Shown one piece after another: positions 53,072 through 62,340 of a stretch of 64,000 nt of DNA. Each line of letters starts with the position of its first letter. Positions within the stretch are counted from its first letter, which is position 1. Both the position numbers and the translations under genes were made by a program. Source of the stretch: Sphingobium sp. CECT 9361 (lineage in GTDB: Bacteria > Pseudomonadota > Alphaproteobacteria > Sphingomonadales > Sphingomonadaceae); NCBI RefSeq assembly GCF_918741285.1, contig NZ_CAKKNC010000006.1:124001-188000 (forward strand), read 5' to 3'. The notes under the pieces are model-generated. The model was not told where the DNA came from, searched no databases, and worked only from the letters and a program-made list of their open reading frames with translations.

Positions 53072-54181
53072 CTATGCAGCGAACGTTCGCGCCAGACCTT
53101 CAACCCATTCGATCTGAAAAGCGGTCGTTTGCGGCCCAGGCTGCTGCGCCTGGAAGATTGCCAAGGTAGGGTCGACGACGTCACTCGTTTCTCCGCTGAG
53201 AGCTTCAACAATGGCCAAACCAAGAAATGGCACGCTTGCTTCTGAATAACCGCCTTCATGCACAACAACGAGCCGCCCGCCGCATAGCTGATCCGCGGCG
53301 TCCACCATTCGCTGTGTCATTACGCGGAATGTTTCGCTGTGAACCAACATCCTCGCCATAGGATCTGCAGCACCCGCATCTAGCCCGCTTGCAATGACGA
53401 TCAGATCAGGTTGAAAGCGCTCCAGGGCGGGTAGCACGATGCGATCGATTGAAGCGATATAAGCGGCATCACCCGCGCCAGGGGGAAGCGAGATATTGAT
53501 GTTCGCGCCCTCGCCCGCACCTTCACCACGATCAGCAATGCCGCTGTAGCCCGGTGGGAAGCAGTTCTCCTGATGGATAGAAATGGTCAGCGTATCATCG
53601 CGATCATAGTAAATCGACTGGGTGCCATTGCCATGATGAACGTCCCAATCAACTATGGCGACACGCCCCAAATCAAAATCGGCCCGGGCGGCTTCAACCG
53701 CGATCGGAATATTAGCCAGCACGCAAAATCCCATGGAGCGATCCGCGAGGCAATGATGCCCAGCGGGGCGACAAAGCGCATAGGCGCGGGAGACCTTCCC
53801 ACTCATCACATCTGCCACGGCCGCCTTAGCAAGACCTGCGGAAATGCAAGCAATATCAAATCCCCCAGCGCTGAACGGCGCGAAATCACCTATATCGCCC
53901 CCGCCCTCAGCACTGACCTTCTTGAACTCATCAATATAGCGCTGGGTATGAACGCGGACGAGATCGGAGTTATCGACGGGGCTCCCCTTATCGACTGAGA
54001 GACGATCCAGAACCCCTGAAGTTTTCAAGAGAGATAGTAGCCGCCGCTTGGCGTCAGGCGTGTCAGCGCCAGCGACACCGCTTGGGGGCTGCACATAGCC
54101 CCCAACGGGCAAAAACAAGGCTTGCAGACCCACTGAGTGCCAGAAGGTCCACTCATCGGTATAGAAGCCGGTTTTCGTCAT
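53072..54181 (-). CDS. Histone-deacetylase-like / acetylpolyamine amidohydrolase family enzyme
   Basis: 369 residues from ATG 54181. Zinc-site motifs are complete: RPAGHHCLADRSMGFCVLAN with the His pair, VAIVDWDVHHGNGTQSIYY for the Asp/His ligands, ASGLDAGAADPMARM for the second Asp, and the catalytic Tyr in VVHEGGYSEASVPFL. The class II HDAC-like bacterial members remove acyl groups from polyamines or other amines. Neighbouring amine oxidase genes suggest it frees an amine from its amide before oxidation. Substrate unproven. Confidence 0.88.
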   Translation of the reverse strand: MTKTGFYTDEWTFWHSVGLQALFLPVGGYVQPPSGVAGADTPDAKRRLLSLLKTSGVLDRLSVDKGSPVDNSDLVRVHTQRYIDEFKKVSAEGGGDIGDFAPFSAGGFDIACISAGLAKAAVADVMSGKVSRAYALCRPAGHHCLADRSMGFCVLANIPIAVEAARADFDLGRVAIVDWDVHHGNGTQSIYYDRDDTLTISIHQENCFPPGYSGIADRGEGAGEGANINISLPPGAGDAAYIASIDRIVLPALERFQPDLIVIASGLDAGAADPMARMLVHSETFRVMTQRMVDAADQLCGGRLVVVHEGGYSEASVPFLGLAIVEALSGETSDVVDPTLAIFQAQQPGPQTTAFQIEWVEGLARTFAA

Positions 54182-54630
54182 CACGATAATTCCTAAGTCA
54201 TGCGTTTTTCAGCATTCTTTCGATCCCGGCATGCCGTGTCGCGACACAGAGTGCCTAATTTGCCGCTCCCCGTGCCATGATACTGTGCAAGCAGCGCCGG
54301 GACTATTTCCTTTCCTGCCGAATAGGCGAAATGCGAAATTCAGGTCGCTGTTGGTTGTCATGTGCCAAGAAGGCAATCCACTACATATATCTGTAATCAG
54401 CAGCGGGTTCGGTGAGATCCTTGACCGGGGCTCAGGTTGGTGGCGCAAATTATCGAATCTTTGACGCGAGACGCAATTGTAAGAGTCACCCCCGATAATG
54501 GTAATGCACCGACTGGCAACGGTTCTGTCACGGTAGTTGATGTCGGAAATCGACGCTCTGCCTGTTCGGGCCGCAGTGTGAAGGGGGCGCGGTCCACTGC
54601 GACGCGTCGGCAATAGCAGAAGGAAAATCC
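54182..54630. promoter_or_regulatory. Divergent promoter region with a GTGTCGCGACAC palindrome
   Basis: This 449-bp region separates the deacetylase-like gene and the amine-oxidase operon. A perfect 12-bp palindrome GTGTCGCGACAC lies at 54236-54247, about 55 bp before the deacetylase start, and is a candidate operator. AAGGAA precedes the ATG at 54631. No gene is supported inside. Confidence 0.45.
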
Positions 54631-55770
54631 ATGAGCGCTTCGACCAAAATCGATTTCATTTATTTGTCCGAGCCCGACATGATCAAGGCTGGCGTCACGG
54701 ACATGCCTGCTTGCGTTGATACCATGGAAGAGATGTTTGGCCTCCTTTACCACGGCGACTATCGCATGGCCGGAGCGAACAGCGACTCCCATGGCGCGAT
54801 GGTGACCTTTCCGGAAAGTTCGCCCTTTCCAGACATGCCGAAACCCACAGCCGATCGCCGGTTCATGGCGATGCCCGCCTATCTTGGCGGCCGCTTCCGC
54901 ACCGCGGGAATGAAATGGTATGGTTCCAATATCGCGAACCGTGAAAAGGGGCTGCCGCGGTCGATTCTTACATTCATCCTCAACGACGCAGACACCTCGG
55001 CACCTTTGGCCTTTATGTCCGCGAACCTGCTGTCGGCATATCGTACGGGTGCCATACCTGGGGTCGGGGCACGCCATCTTGCTCGCAAGGATTCAAAAGT
55101 CGTCGGGCTTGTCGGACCCGGCGTCATGGGAAAGACAACGCTGATGGCACTCATGGCCGTCTGCCCCCAAATAGATACGATCAAAATCAAGGCTCGCGGC
55201 AAAGCAAGCCTTGATAGTTTTCTGTCCTGGCTAGGCGAAACCTTTCCTCAGATCGTAAATGTCGAAGTAGTGGATACGGTGGAGGCCGTTGTTCGCGGCG
55301 CAGACATTGTCACCTATTGCAACTCGGGCGAGACCGGTGATCCATCCAAATATCCAATAGTAAAGCGCGAGTGGGTGAAGCCCGGCGCCTTCCTGGTCAT
55401 GCCCGCGAGCTGCCAGATGGACGAAGCTATGGAACATGGCGACATTAGAAAGGTCGTGGACAACACCGGTCTATACGAATGCTGGTTTGAGGAACTGCCC
55501 AAGCCTGCGCACGTCCACGTCCCGCTAATTGGCGTACGCTTCCTAGATATGATCGCCGAAGGTAAAATGACCAAGGAGCAGCTTGAGGATCTCGGCAAAA
55601 TTGTCGCTGGCGAAGCGCCTGGTCGAAAGAACGATGATGAGATCATCATCATGTCGGTCGGCGGCATGCCGGTCGAAGATGTTGCATGGGGTACGGTCAT
55701 CTACCGAAATGCGATCGAGCGGGGGATCGGTGTGCGCCTGAACCTGTGGGACGTCCCGGTCCTGCGCTGA
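54631..55770 (+). CDS. Ornithine cyclodeaminase/mu-crystallin family protein (tyramine oxidase subunit B type)
   Basis: 379 residues. The Rossmann motif is VVGLVGPGVMGKTTLMALMA. FRTAGMKWYGSNIANREKGL and LTFILNDADTSAPLAFMSAN are typical of the mu-crystallin family, which includes imine reductases and cyclodeaminases. Related proteins are annotated as tyramine oxidase subunit B, in operons with a RidA protein and a DAO-type flavoprotein, precisely the pattern here. It may process or bind the imine made by the oxidase. The function is inferred. Confidence 0.75.
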   Translation: MSASTKIDFIYLSEPDMIKAGVTDMPACVDTMEEMFGLLYHGDYRMAGANSDSHGAMVTFPESSPFPDMPKPTADRRFMAMPAYLGGRFRTAGMKWYGSNIANREKGLPRSILTFILNDADTSAPLAFMSANLLSAYRTGAIPGVGARHLARKDSKVVGLVGPGVMGKTTLMALMAVCPQIDTIKIKARGKASLDSFLSWLGETFPQIVNVEVVDTVEAVVRGADIVTYCNSGETGDPSKYPIVKREWVKPGAFLVMPASCQMDEAMEHGDIRKVVDNTGLYECWFEELPKPAHVHVPLIGVRFLDMIAEGKMTKEQLEDLGKIVAGEAPGRKNDDEIIIMSVGGMPVEDVAWGTVIYRNAIERGIGVRLNLWDVPVLR

Positions 55771-55835
55771 CCTCATGACAAATCGGCCTCACTCTTCGAG
55801 ACCGGTTTGATCCATCACGCCTTTGCGGAGAACGT

Positions 55836-56258
55836 ATGACTAAGCTCATCAAGATCAAAACCGGCAACAAGTTCGAGGAAATGGGAAGCTATTCACGGCT
55901 TGTTGCGGTCGGCGATTGGATTTTCGTATCGAATACAGCGGGCCGCAATCCGGAAACTCAGGAAATCGCTGAGGATGTGACTGAGCAAACCCACCAGGTG
56001 TTTGCTAATGTCGAACGCGCCCTTGCGGCCGTTGGCGCGACTCTGGCGGATGTCGTGGTCTCACGTGTATTTATACAGGAGCCGTCCGACACCGTGGCCG
56101 TTATGACAGTCGTGGGTGAGAAGTTTCGCGGCATCGATCCGGCAAGTACGGTGACCTGCCCTCCGCTCGGCTCTACCATCTACAAAGTGGAAATCGAGAT
56201 GACGGCCTTCCGCGGAGCCGGACAGGCAGAAACGGAGCGGCGTACCCAGGCTCTCTAA
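55836..56258 (+). CDS. RidA family protein (enamine/imine deaminase)
   Basis: 140 residues of the YjgF/YER057c/UK114 fold: YSRLVAVGDWIFVSNTAGRN, QTHQVFANVERALAAVGATL, and PASTVTCPPLGSTIYKVEIE. The usual catalytic Arg of RidA proteins, in the R-V-F segment, appears as VVVSRVFIQEP. RidA proteins hydrolyse reactive imines. Between the mu-crystallin-like and amine oxidase genes, it fits removal of imines released by amine oxidation. Confidence 0.9.
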   Translation: MTKLIKIKTGNKFEEMGSYSRLVAVGDWIFVSNTAGRNPETQEIAEDVTEQTHQVFANVERALAAVGATLADVVVSRVFIQEPSDTVAVMTVVGEKFRGIDPASTVTCPPLGSTIYKVEIEMTAFRGAGQAETERRTQAL

Positions 56259-56304
56259 TTAACTCAATCGGATCGCCCTTTCCCGCCAATTTAGGAACAC
56301 CGTC

Positions 56305-57603
56305 GTGGCTCCAAACATCGCACCCGTCCAGACAAGCCAGCAGCATCCCAAAAGTACGACCGTGGTGATCATTGGCGGTGGGATCGTCGGGCTGATGGCC
56401 GCTCTCAGCCTAAGCGAGCGGGGCATCCCTGTTGTACTGCTCGAAAAAGGAAAGCTTGCGGGCGAGCAATCCTCTCGAAATCTGGGGTGGGTGCGCAAGA
56501 CAAGTCGTGCGGCAGCCGATGTTCCGATGGCGACGGCTTCAGATCGGCTTTGGGCGAACCTTTCCAAACGCCTTGATGCCGACCTTGGCTATAGCCAGAC
56601 CGGGATAATGTTTCTGGCGGCGTCCGAGAACGAAATGGCCGCCCATGCGGCATGGAAGAAATCGGTCGACCATCTCGCGCTCGATACGCAACTGTTAAGC
56701 AATCGCGAAATTGACAGTCTTGTGCCAGGCGGTCGAGGCAATTGGGCGGGCGCCATTTACACTCCGTCTGACGGGCGAGCAGAACCGTCTCTTGCCGCCA
56801 GTGCCATAGCGGCAGGCGCGATACGCAATGGCGCAATTATCGTCGAGAACTGCGCGGTTCGCACACTTTCGCTGTCTGGCGGAAAAGTAAACGGCGTCGT
56901 CACAGAGTTTGGAGAGATCCGGTGCGATCAAGTCCTGCTGGCAGGAGGGATGTGGTCGCGCCGTTTCTTGAGCAAGCACAAGGTGAACCTGCCGACATTG
57001 CCGCTCGTATTATCTGTGATGCGCACGGCGCCGATGGACGGCCCAACAGAGATCGCGACCGGCGGTCCCGATTTCTCTTTCCGCAAGCGCCTGGACGGCG
57101 GCTTTACGATTTCTCAGCGTGGCGCAGTCAAAGCGCCCCTCACTCTCGACCACCTTTTACTCGGCACCCGGTTTTTGCCAGCCCTTAAGCATCAGCGCCA
57201 TTTGCTCCGCATATCGCTTGGTCGGGAATTCTTCTCCGACCTGCTGTTGCGCCGTGGATGGTCGGGGAGCCAGACATCCCCCTTTGAGCGTGTGCGGACG
57301 ATGGACCCGCCGGTGGATGCAGGAATAAACGCCGAAGCAATGCGAAACATCAGCGCAGCCTGGCCAATATTCGAACACGCAAAGATAATCGAGACTTGGG
57401 CAGGCATGATGGATGTTACCCCGGATTCCTTGCCCGTCGTCGGACCGGTGTCGCAAGTTCCCGGCCTCATGCTCGCTACGGGCTTTTCTGGACACGGCTT
57501 TGGCACCGCTCCTGCAGCAGGGCAACTCGCAGCCGATCTGTTGACCGGCGACAGCCCCATAATAGATCCGTATCCCTATCGGCTGGAACGCTTTGAGGGC
57601 TGA
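56305..57603 (+). CDS. DAO-type FAD-dependent amine oxidase
   Basis: 432 residues, start GTG 56305. FAD binding is at TTVVIIGGGIVGLMAALSLS near residue 15, with the ELEKGKLAGEQSSRNLGWVR-like segment LLEKGKLAGEQSSRN. The C-terminal VTPDSLPVVGPVSQVPGLML and TGFSGHGFGTAPAAGQLAAD are classic of D-amino-acid oxidase-fold enzymes. It oxidises an amine or amino acid to the imine. With RidA and the mu-crystallin-like gene it forms a tyramine-oxidase-like set, and the aldehyde dehydrogenase at 60455 would take the aldehyde. Confidence 0.88.
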   Translation: MAPNIAPVQTSQQHPKSTTVVIIGGGIVGLMAALSLSERGIPVVLLEKGKLAGEQSSRNLGWVRKTSRAAADVPMATASDRLWANLSKRLDADLGYSQTGIMFLAASENEMAAHAAWKKSVDHLALDTQLLSNREIDSLVPGGRGNWAGAIYTPSDGRAEPSLAASAIAAGAIRNGAIIVENCAVRTLSLSGGKVNGVVTEFGEIRCDQVLLAGGMWSRRFLSKHKVNLPTLPLVLSVMRTAPMDGPTEIATGGPDFSFRKRLDGGFTISQRGAVKAPLTLDHLLLGTRFLPALKHQRHLLRISLGREFFSDLLLRRGWSGSQTSPFERVRTMDPPVDAGINAEAMRNISAAWPIFEHAKIIETWAGMMDVTPDSLPVVGPVSQVPGLMLATGFSGHGFGTAPAAGQLAADLLTGDSPIIDPYPYRLERFEG

Positions 57604-57616
57604 TTGCGGCAGACCC

Positions 57617-58624
57617 TCAGCGGCGTTTTGCGCGAACGGCACTGGGTGGAACGCCTTGCCATCCGCGATGCGCCCGCCAAAAGGTAGTGCCATCAGCATA
57701 GCCCAAAGCAGCGGCAAGATTCCCAAGATGCGGCACACCAGCACGTAGGTGCAGGTCTGCCACCTGTTTGCGGTGATCGCATAACAGTTGACGCAAGGAT
57801 GTCCCTTCCTCGGCAAGCCGACGCTGCAGGCTGCGGGGGGCTATCGCAAGATCAAATGCAATTTCTTCTAAAGTAACAGACCGATGACCAAGTCGGGTCG
57901 CGATCAATGCCAACACCCGGCTTGTCCAGCTCACCCCTATTTCGGAAGGCATGATGTCGGCCAAATAGCCTTCCAGCGTCGCCATGAGATCAGCGTCTTC
58001 TTCGCGAAGGTCAGTACGCGCGTCGCTAAGGGCGAACGTTATCCCATTGCTCGCTGCGTCAAATCGTATCGGGCAGCCAAGAAGTCCTTCAAGTATTAGG
58101 GTGTCGTCCTCGGATATTGGCCCATGCTCGAACTGAACCATCTGCGGCCGCCAGTGACGCAGAAATGCCGACCTTATGAACTGGATCAGGGAGGACATGG
58201 TGAATTCCGAATCCTGGCGCCGCGGCCAGATCGCCGGATCGCTCAATCGGTAGGTCCAGGTCACCTCACCGTCCCCCACCAGAAGGGCAGACTGAGTATC
58301 AGGCTGAAAGGTAGTGAAAAAGCGCGTCAGGCGCTCCAGCGCAGTTATAATCGAGCGAGATTTGGACATCACCATTCCAGCGGGCCCGAGTGCAACGGGA
58401 CGCATGGCCAAGCCAAGTCGAGCACCTAACGATGGGTCAGCAAGTTCATTGGCCATTTCCTCGAACATCGCGACATATCGCGCGAGCGGTACCTTGACCC
58501 CAGGATTCGAAAGAGCGTCCGGCTCGAGACCATGTTGTCGCAGAACAGCCGCGGAATCACCGCCGCGAAGCGAAAACTCGCTTGCCACAGCGACAACCAC
58601 TGAACCTCGAAGTCCTGCACCCAC
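57617..58624 (-). CDS. AraC family regulator (OruR/ArgR-type sensor domain)
   Basis: 335 residues, start GTG 58624. The N-terminal Arabinose_bd-type domain (LRQHGLEPDALSNPGVKVPL ARYVAMFEEM) precedes the C-terminal helix-turn-helix pair VTLEEIAFDLAIAPRSLQRR and LAAALGYADGTTFWRAHRGW. It is the type that controls amino acid and polyamine catabolism. It is convergent with the oxidase gene and divergent from the permease gene, so it is likely their regulator. Confidence 0.88.
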   Translation of the reverse strand: MGAGLRGSVVVAVASEFSLRGGDSAAVLRQHGLEPDALSNPGVKVPLARYVAMFEEMANELADPSLGARLGLAMRPVALGPAGMVMSKSRSIITALERLTRFFTTFQPDTQSALLVGDGEVTWTYRLSDPAIWPRRQDSEFTMSSLIQFIRSAFLRHWRPQMVQFEHGPISEDDTLILEGLLGCPIRFDAASNGITFALSDARTDLREEDADLMATLEGYLADIMPSEIGVSWTSRVLALIATRLGHRSVTLEEIAFDLAIAPRSLQRRLAEEGTSLRQLLCDHRKQVADLHLRAGVPHLGNLAAALGYADGTTFWRAHRGWQGVPPSAVRAKRR

Positions 58625-59074
58625 AATAACGATAAGCCCCCCTGCCCGTGAGATCGGCGCATAAGTAATGCCGTTGCATCAATGGCGTAAACTATCGAAT
58701 CTATGACACCTTTTGCAATGGTTTTTCTGTTTTGACTCGATGATAGTGACGGAAGGTTTCAAGTGCTCAATTTTAGAGCGCATTAAATGGGGGGCGGGTA
58801 TCGCTGAGGTGCGAGCATTTTCTGCGCATGTCATCAGCGCGGCCTTGCTAGAAATGCGCCTCTGCGGGGCAGCGTGCATGGCACCGACTCTACAAGCTTC
58901 ACCGCCTTCGATAGAGATATTCTTCGGATGTCTGGGTTCCACCTCTGGCGAAACCCTAACGTCCTCTAATTGTAAACTTGCTCTTTTTTGATAACAAGGC
59001 GGCGCAAAAACTCCTCGTAAGATCCCCGGAAACGATGGACAAATATGCGCTTCACAGCCTGCTAGGACAATTGC
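58625..59074. other. Divergent intergenic region, AraC gene / permease
   Basis: 450 bp with no supportable gene. Short open frames here lack ribosome sites and family likeness. Promoters of both flanking genes must lie within. Confidence 0.4.
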
Positions 59075-60400
59075 ATGGACCTGAGACGCAAGACTATCGG
59101 CTGGAAAAAAATCGCGGGCCTCGGGGTCGGTTTGGTAGTGGCAGGACAGTTTGCCGGCTGGAACTATGGCTTATCGCGGGCCAGTTGGCCCGATATGATA
59201 GTCGCTACTTTTCTGATGGCGACCCTATGTTTTGCCCTGTCTTTGTGTGTCGCTGAACTAGCTACCGCGATTCCGAATGCCGGTGGGCTGTATACATATT
59301 GTGAGGAAAGTTTCGGACCGGCAGCCGGTTACGGTGTCGGCGTGGCCATATTTGTTGCACTTGCCGTGAGCACCGGCGCTGCTGCTGAGTTTATCTCAGC
59401 CTACAGCCAATTCGTCACGGGCTTCGGCGGGCCTGTTTTCAAGCTTATATTGTTCGCGATCATAATCGCCATCCACATGAAAGGTGTGGGTGAAGCACTC
59501 TCGGTGCTGCTTGTCGCCGGACTCATCGCGGTCTTATCGCTGCTGACCTTCGGACTGGTGATGCTGCCTCATTTCGAGCTTCAAAATGTCCTGCCCGATG
59601 GCAAATGGCAGATCGATGCCGGAGGCATATTTGCGTGTATTCCGTTTGCGATAATGATGTTCATCGCAGTCGAGCAAACCGCAACATCGGCCGAAGAAGC
59701 AACCAATGTCGAACGGGACATACCTCTCGGCATGTTCAGTGCAATTGGCGTTCTACTTTTGACAGCTATGTGTGTTTTGGTACTTGCGCCTGGCGCCGGT
59801 GGCGCGAGCAGGATCGGGGCAGCGGCAGACCCATTGCTCGAAGCAATGAGGGCACCGGCAGGCGGCGTAGCAATATGGCTCGCCCAAATTGTCGGAGCTG
59901 GCGCGCTCTTTGGGCTGATCGCCACGCTTTTTTCTTTAGTTTTCAGTGCATCCCGGCAGTTATTTGCGCTAGCTCGCGACGGCTTTCTCCCGGCATTGCT
60001 ATCATACCAAAACAAGTCGGGCACACCGATAGTCTCGCTTGGCACCATCGGACTTATCGGTTTCCCGCTGTCGTTCATTTCGCCGGACAAGATCATCGTG
60101 ACGATGGTGACGCTTCTGACTGCATCCTATTGCGTCGTGCTCGCTGGATTCATTCGGCTGCGTCTCAATAGGCCTGAACTGCATCGCCCCTTCAGGGCAC
60201 CTGGCGGTGTGGTTACCGCTTTGATAGCGCTTCTGTTGTCTGCACTTGTATTTGTCGCCTGCCTTTCAGCCAATCCAGACGCTTTAATCCCGATGGGAGC
60301 GGTGCTGCTGATCGCGTCAGGCTGGTACATTGCGCGGAGAAGAATAATGCCGGTGAACGAGCCTGAGGGCAGAGCGCTCGACGCCACGCAAAACACATGA
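59075..60400 (+). CDS. APC family amine/amino-acid permease
   Basis: 441 residues with twelve membrane segments. GVGLVVAGQFAGWNYGLSRA and CVAELATAIPNAGGLYTYCE at the front match the ethanolamine/amino-acid permease branch of the APC superfamily. VEQTATSAEEATNVERDIPL is the conserved loop. It probably imports the amine oxidised by the flavoprotein. It is followed 54 bp later by the aldehyde dehydrogenase start on the same strand. Confidence 0.92.
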   Translation: MDLRRKTIGWKKIAGLGVGLVVAGQFAGWNYGLSRASWPDMIVATFLMATLCFALSLCVAELATAIPNAGGLYTYCEESFGPAAGYGVGVAIFVALAVSTGAAAEFISAYSQFVTGFGGPVFKLILFAIIIAIHMKGVGEALSVLLVAGLIAVLSLLTFGLVMLPHFELQNVLPDGKWQIDAGGIFACIPFAIMMFIAVEQTATSAEEATNVERDIPLGMFSAIGVLLLTAMCVLVLAPGAGGASRIGAAADPLLEAMRAPAGGVAIWLAQIVGAGALFGLIATLFSLVFSASRQLFALARDGFLPALLSYQNKSGTPIVSLGTIGLIGFPLSFISPDKIIVTMVTLLTASYCVVLAGFIRLRLNRPELHRPFRAPGGVVTALIALLLSALVFVACLSANPDALIPMGAVLLIASGWYIARRRIMPVNEPEGRALDATQNT

Positions 60401-60454
60401 ATGCGCCGAATGCCGCAGAAACTGCGCGACATGGAAAGCAAGGAGTTTAAAACT

Positions 60455-61867
60455 ATGACCCAAGCCTATCCCATCATCATCGACGGTAAGTCCGAAACTA
60501 CCGCCGCTCATATCGATGTTATCAACCCAGCCAACGGACAAGTGTTCGCGCTGTGCCCGGCCGCGACGTCGGCCGATCTTGATCGCGCTGTCGATGCCGC
60601 GCGGCAGGCTTTCCCCCTTTGGGCGGGCAAGCCCGATGCTGAGCGTAAAGCAGCGGTCAATACGCTTGCCGACATCCTCGAAGCCAACATAAGCGAGCTT
60701 GCCGAGCTCATCACGCGCGAGCAAGGCAAGCCGATGGGCGGGTTAGGGTCACAATGGGAAGTCGGCGGAGCCGCTGCCTGGACCCGCTTTACCGCTGGGC
60801 TCGATCTACCGGTCGAGTATATTCAGGACGACGACAAGGGTCGGGTCGCAATGCATCGCAAGCCGATTGGAGTCGTTGCGTCCATTACACCGTGGAATTT
60901 CCCGGTGATGATCGCCATTTGGCACATAATGCCTGCACTGCGCGCTGGAAACACCGTTGTGCTCAAGCCTTCCCCCTACACGCCCATCGCAACGCTGCGC
61001 ATGGTTGAGCTGATGCAGGAAGCACTTCCCCCTGGCGTGCTCAATGCAGTGGCAGGTCCTGATGAAATTGGTCAGGCGATATCGGCGCACCCCGGCATCG
61101 ACAAGATCGTGTTCACCGGTTCGACGCGGACCGGGAAGCATGTCATGGCAAGCGCCGCCAACTCGCTTAAGCGGCTGACTCTTGAGCTGGGCGGCAACGA
61201 TGCAGCCATCCTTCTACCCGATGTCACATTGGATGAGGCTACGATCGAGAAAATCTTTTGGGGTGCCTTCCTCAACAACGGGCAGGTGTGCGCTGCCATC
61301 AAACGCCTCTATGTCCATGATTCCATTTATGACGAGCTATGCGACAAACTCGTTGCTTATGCTGCAGGCGTAAAGATTGGAGATGGCATGTCGGCCGATA
61401 GTCAGCTTGGCACCATCCAGAACAAAATGCAGTTCGAACGCGTAAAAAGCCTGGTGGAGACCGCCCGGAACAGCGGAGCGCGCATCCTGTGTGGCGGTGC
61501 GCCAATTGAAGGTGATGGCCTCTTCTATCCCATCACTTTGCTGGCGGATGTTCAGGAAGGTATGGCGATTGTCGACGAAGAGCAATTTGGCCCTGCCCTG
61601 CCGATAATCCGTTACACCGATATCGATGAGGCGATAGGCCGGGCCAATGACAACCCCAATGGTCTTGGCGGTTCCGTCTGGTCAAGCAGTCCCGACAAGG
61701 CGGTTGCCATCGCGAGCCAGCTTGAATGCGGCACCGTCTGGATCAATAGCCACGCAATGGTCCGTCCTGACGCACCATTTGGTGGCGTAAAGCAATCAGG
61801 CATCGGCGTTGAGTTCGGCACTCTGGGTCTAGCCGAGTTTACGACGGTGCAAGTAATCCACCAATAA
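60455..61867 (+). CDS. Aldehyde dehydrogenase (NAD(P)+)
   Basis: 470 residues from ATG 60455, preceded by AAGGAG 9 bases before. The frame extends to 60401, but the ATG there has no such site. Active site: Asn in TPWNFPVMIA, Glu in LTLELGGNDA, Cys in NNGQVCAAIKRLY. Cofactor loop FTGSTRTGKHV. It oxidises an aldehyde to the acid. Following an amine permease and oxidase, the natural substrate is the aldehyde made from the amine, such as an arylacetaldehyde. Confidence 0.94.
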   Translation: MTQAYPIIIDGKSETTAAHIDVINPANGQVFALCPAATSADLDRAVDAARQAFPLWAGKPDAERKAAVNTLADILEANISELAELITREQGKPMGGLGSQWEVGGAAAWTRFTAGLDLPVEYIQDDDKGRVAMHRKPIGVVASITPWNFPVMIAIWHIMPALRAGNTVVLKPSPYTPIATLRMVELMQEALPPGVLNAVAGPDEIGQAISAHPGIDKIVFTGSTRTGKHVMASAANSLKRLTLELGGNDAAILLPDVTLDEATIEKIFWGAFLNNGQVCAAIKRLYVHDSIYDELCDKLVAYAAGVKIGDGMSADSQLGTIQNKMQFERVKSLVETARNSGARILCGGAPIEGDGLFYPITLLADVQEGMAIVDEEQFGPALPIIRYTDIDEAIGRANDNPNGLGGSVWSSSPDKAVAIASQLECGTVWINSHAMVRPDAPFGGVKQSGIGVEFGTLGLAEFTTVQVIHQ

Positions 61868-61895
61868 AGTAAGCACCAACCCGTCACATCCTCCT

Positions 61896-61924
61896 GTTGG
61901 GCACCTTAGAATGAGGTGTCCAAC
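61896..61924 (+). terminator. Hairpin behind the aldehyde dehydrogenase gene
   Basis: An 11-bp stem GTTGGGCACCT / AGGTGTCCAAC (one G-T pair) with a 7-base loop, 28 bases after the stop. The T-tract is weak (ATCTTT). Confidence 0.5.
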
Positions 61925-61990
61925 ATCTTTCGGCCTGAATTCATATTGAATAGGCTGCGCGACAAAGCAGGCCATATTGATAAAGATCGT

Positions 61991-62044
61991 CTGGCTTCAA
62001 TGTAATCGTTGCGACGATGCCAGCCCCGCAAGCGGGGAATGAAG
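61991..62044. repeat. REP-like palindromic element
   Basis: A compact structured element: inner hairpin CCCCGC-AA-GCGGGG (62024-62037), a second small hairpin CGTTGCGACG, and outer arms CTTCA / TGAAG. It resembles bacterial REP/extragenic palindromes with the CCCGCnnGCGGG core. No second copy was noticed in the window. Confidence 0.35.
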
Positions 62045-62340
62045 TCATAGCTGAAAGCTAAAAATCCACATGATGAAATTTTGGAAAAGTTGAAAACAAG
62101 CATGATCCGTATCTTCTCCTAGTGACGGACCACCCCCTTCAAGGATTACAGGTGGTTAGATGGGGTGAAGCGAGGCAAAAGCCACCATACCGCGGGGGCC
62201 GACCATCACGATCGGTGAAGTGGCAGATGGGCGGGCTGATCGCGGATGTTGCCGCTTACGCAACAAGTGACCGTGGAGTCGCCGTTGTATTGCGGAATGC
62301 ACTAATCTTATAAGCTTCGGACAGAACATCTGGAGCTTCC
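62045..62340. other. Intergenic region before the BBE-like oxidase
   Basis: About 300 bp with short open frames on both strands that I cannot assign. No clear -35/-10 pair or operator was found. The BBE-like gene starts at 62341. Confidence 0.35.

Noticed and set aside
61906-62103. 65-residue minus-strand open frame as a transposase piece
   Set aside because: The protein-like part comes from translating the REP-like palindrome; no transposase motif could be named.
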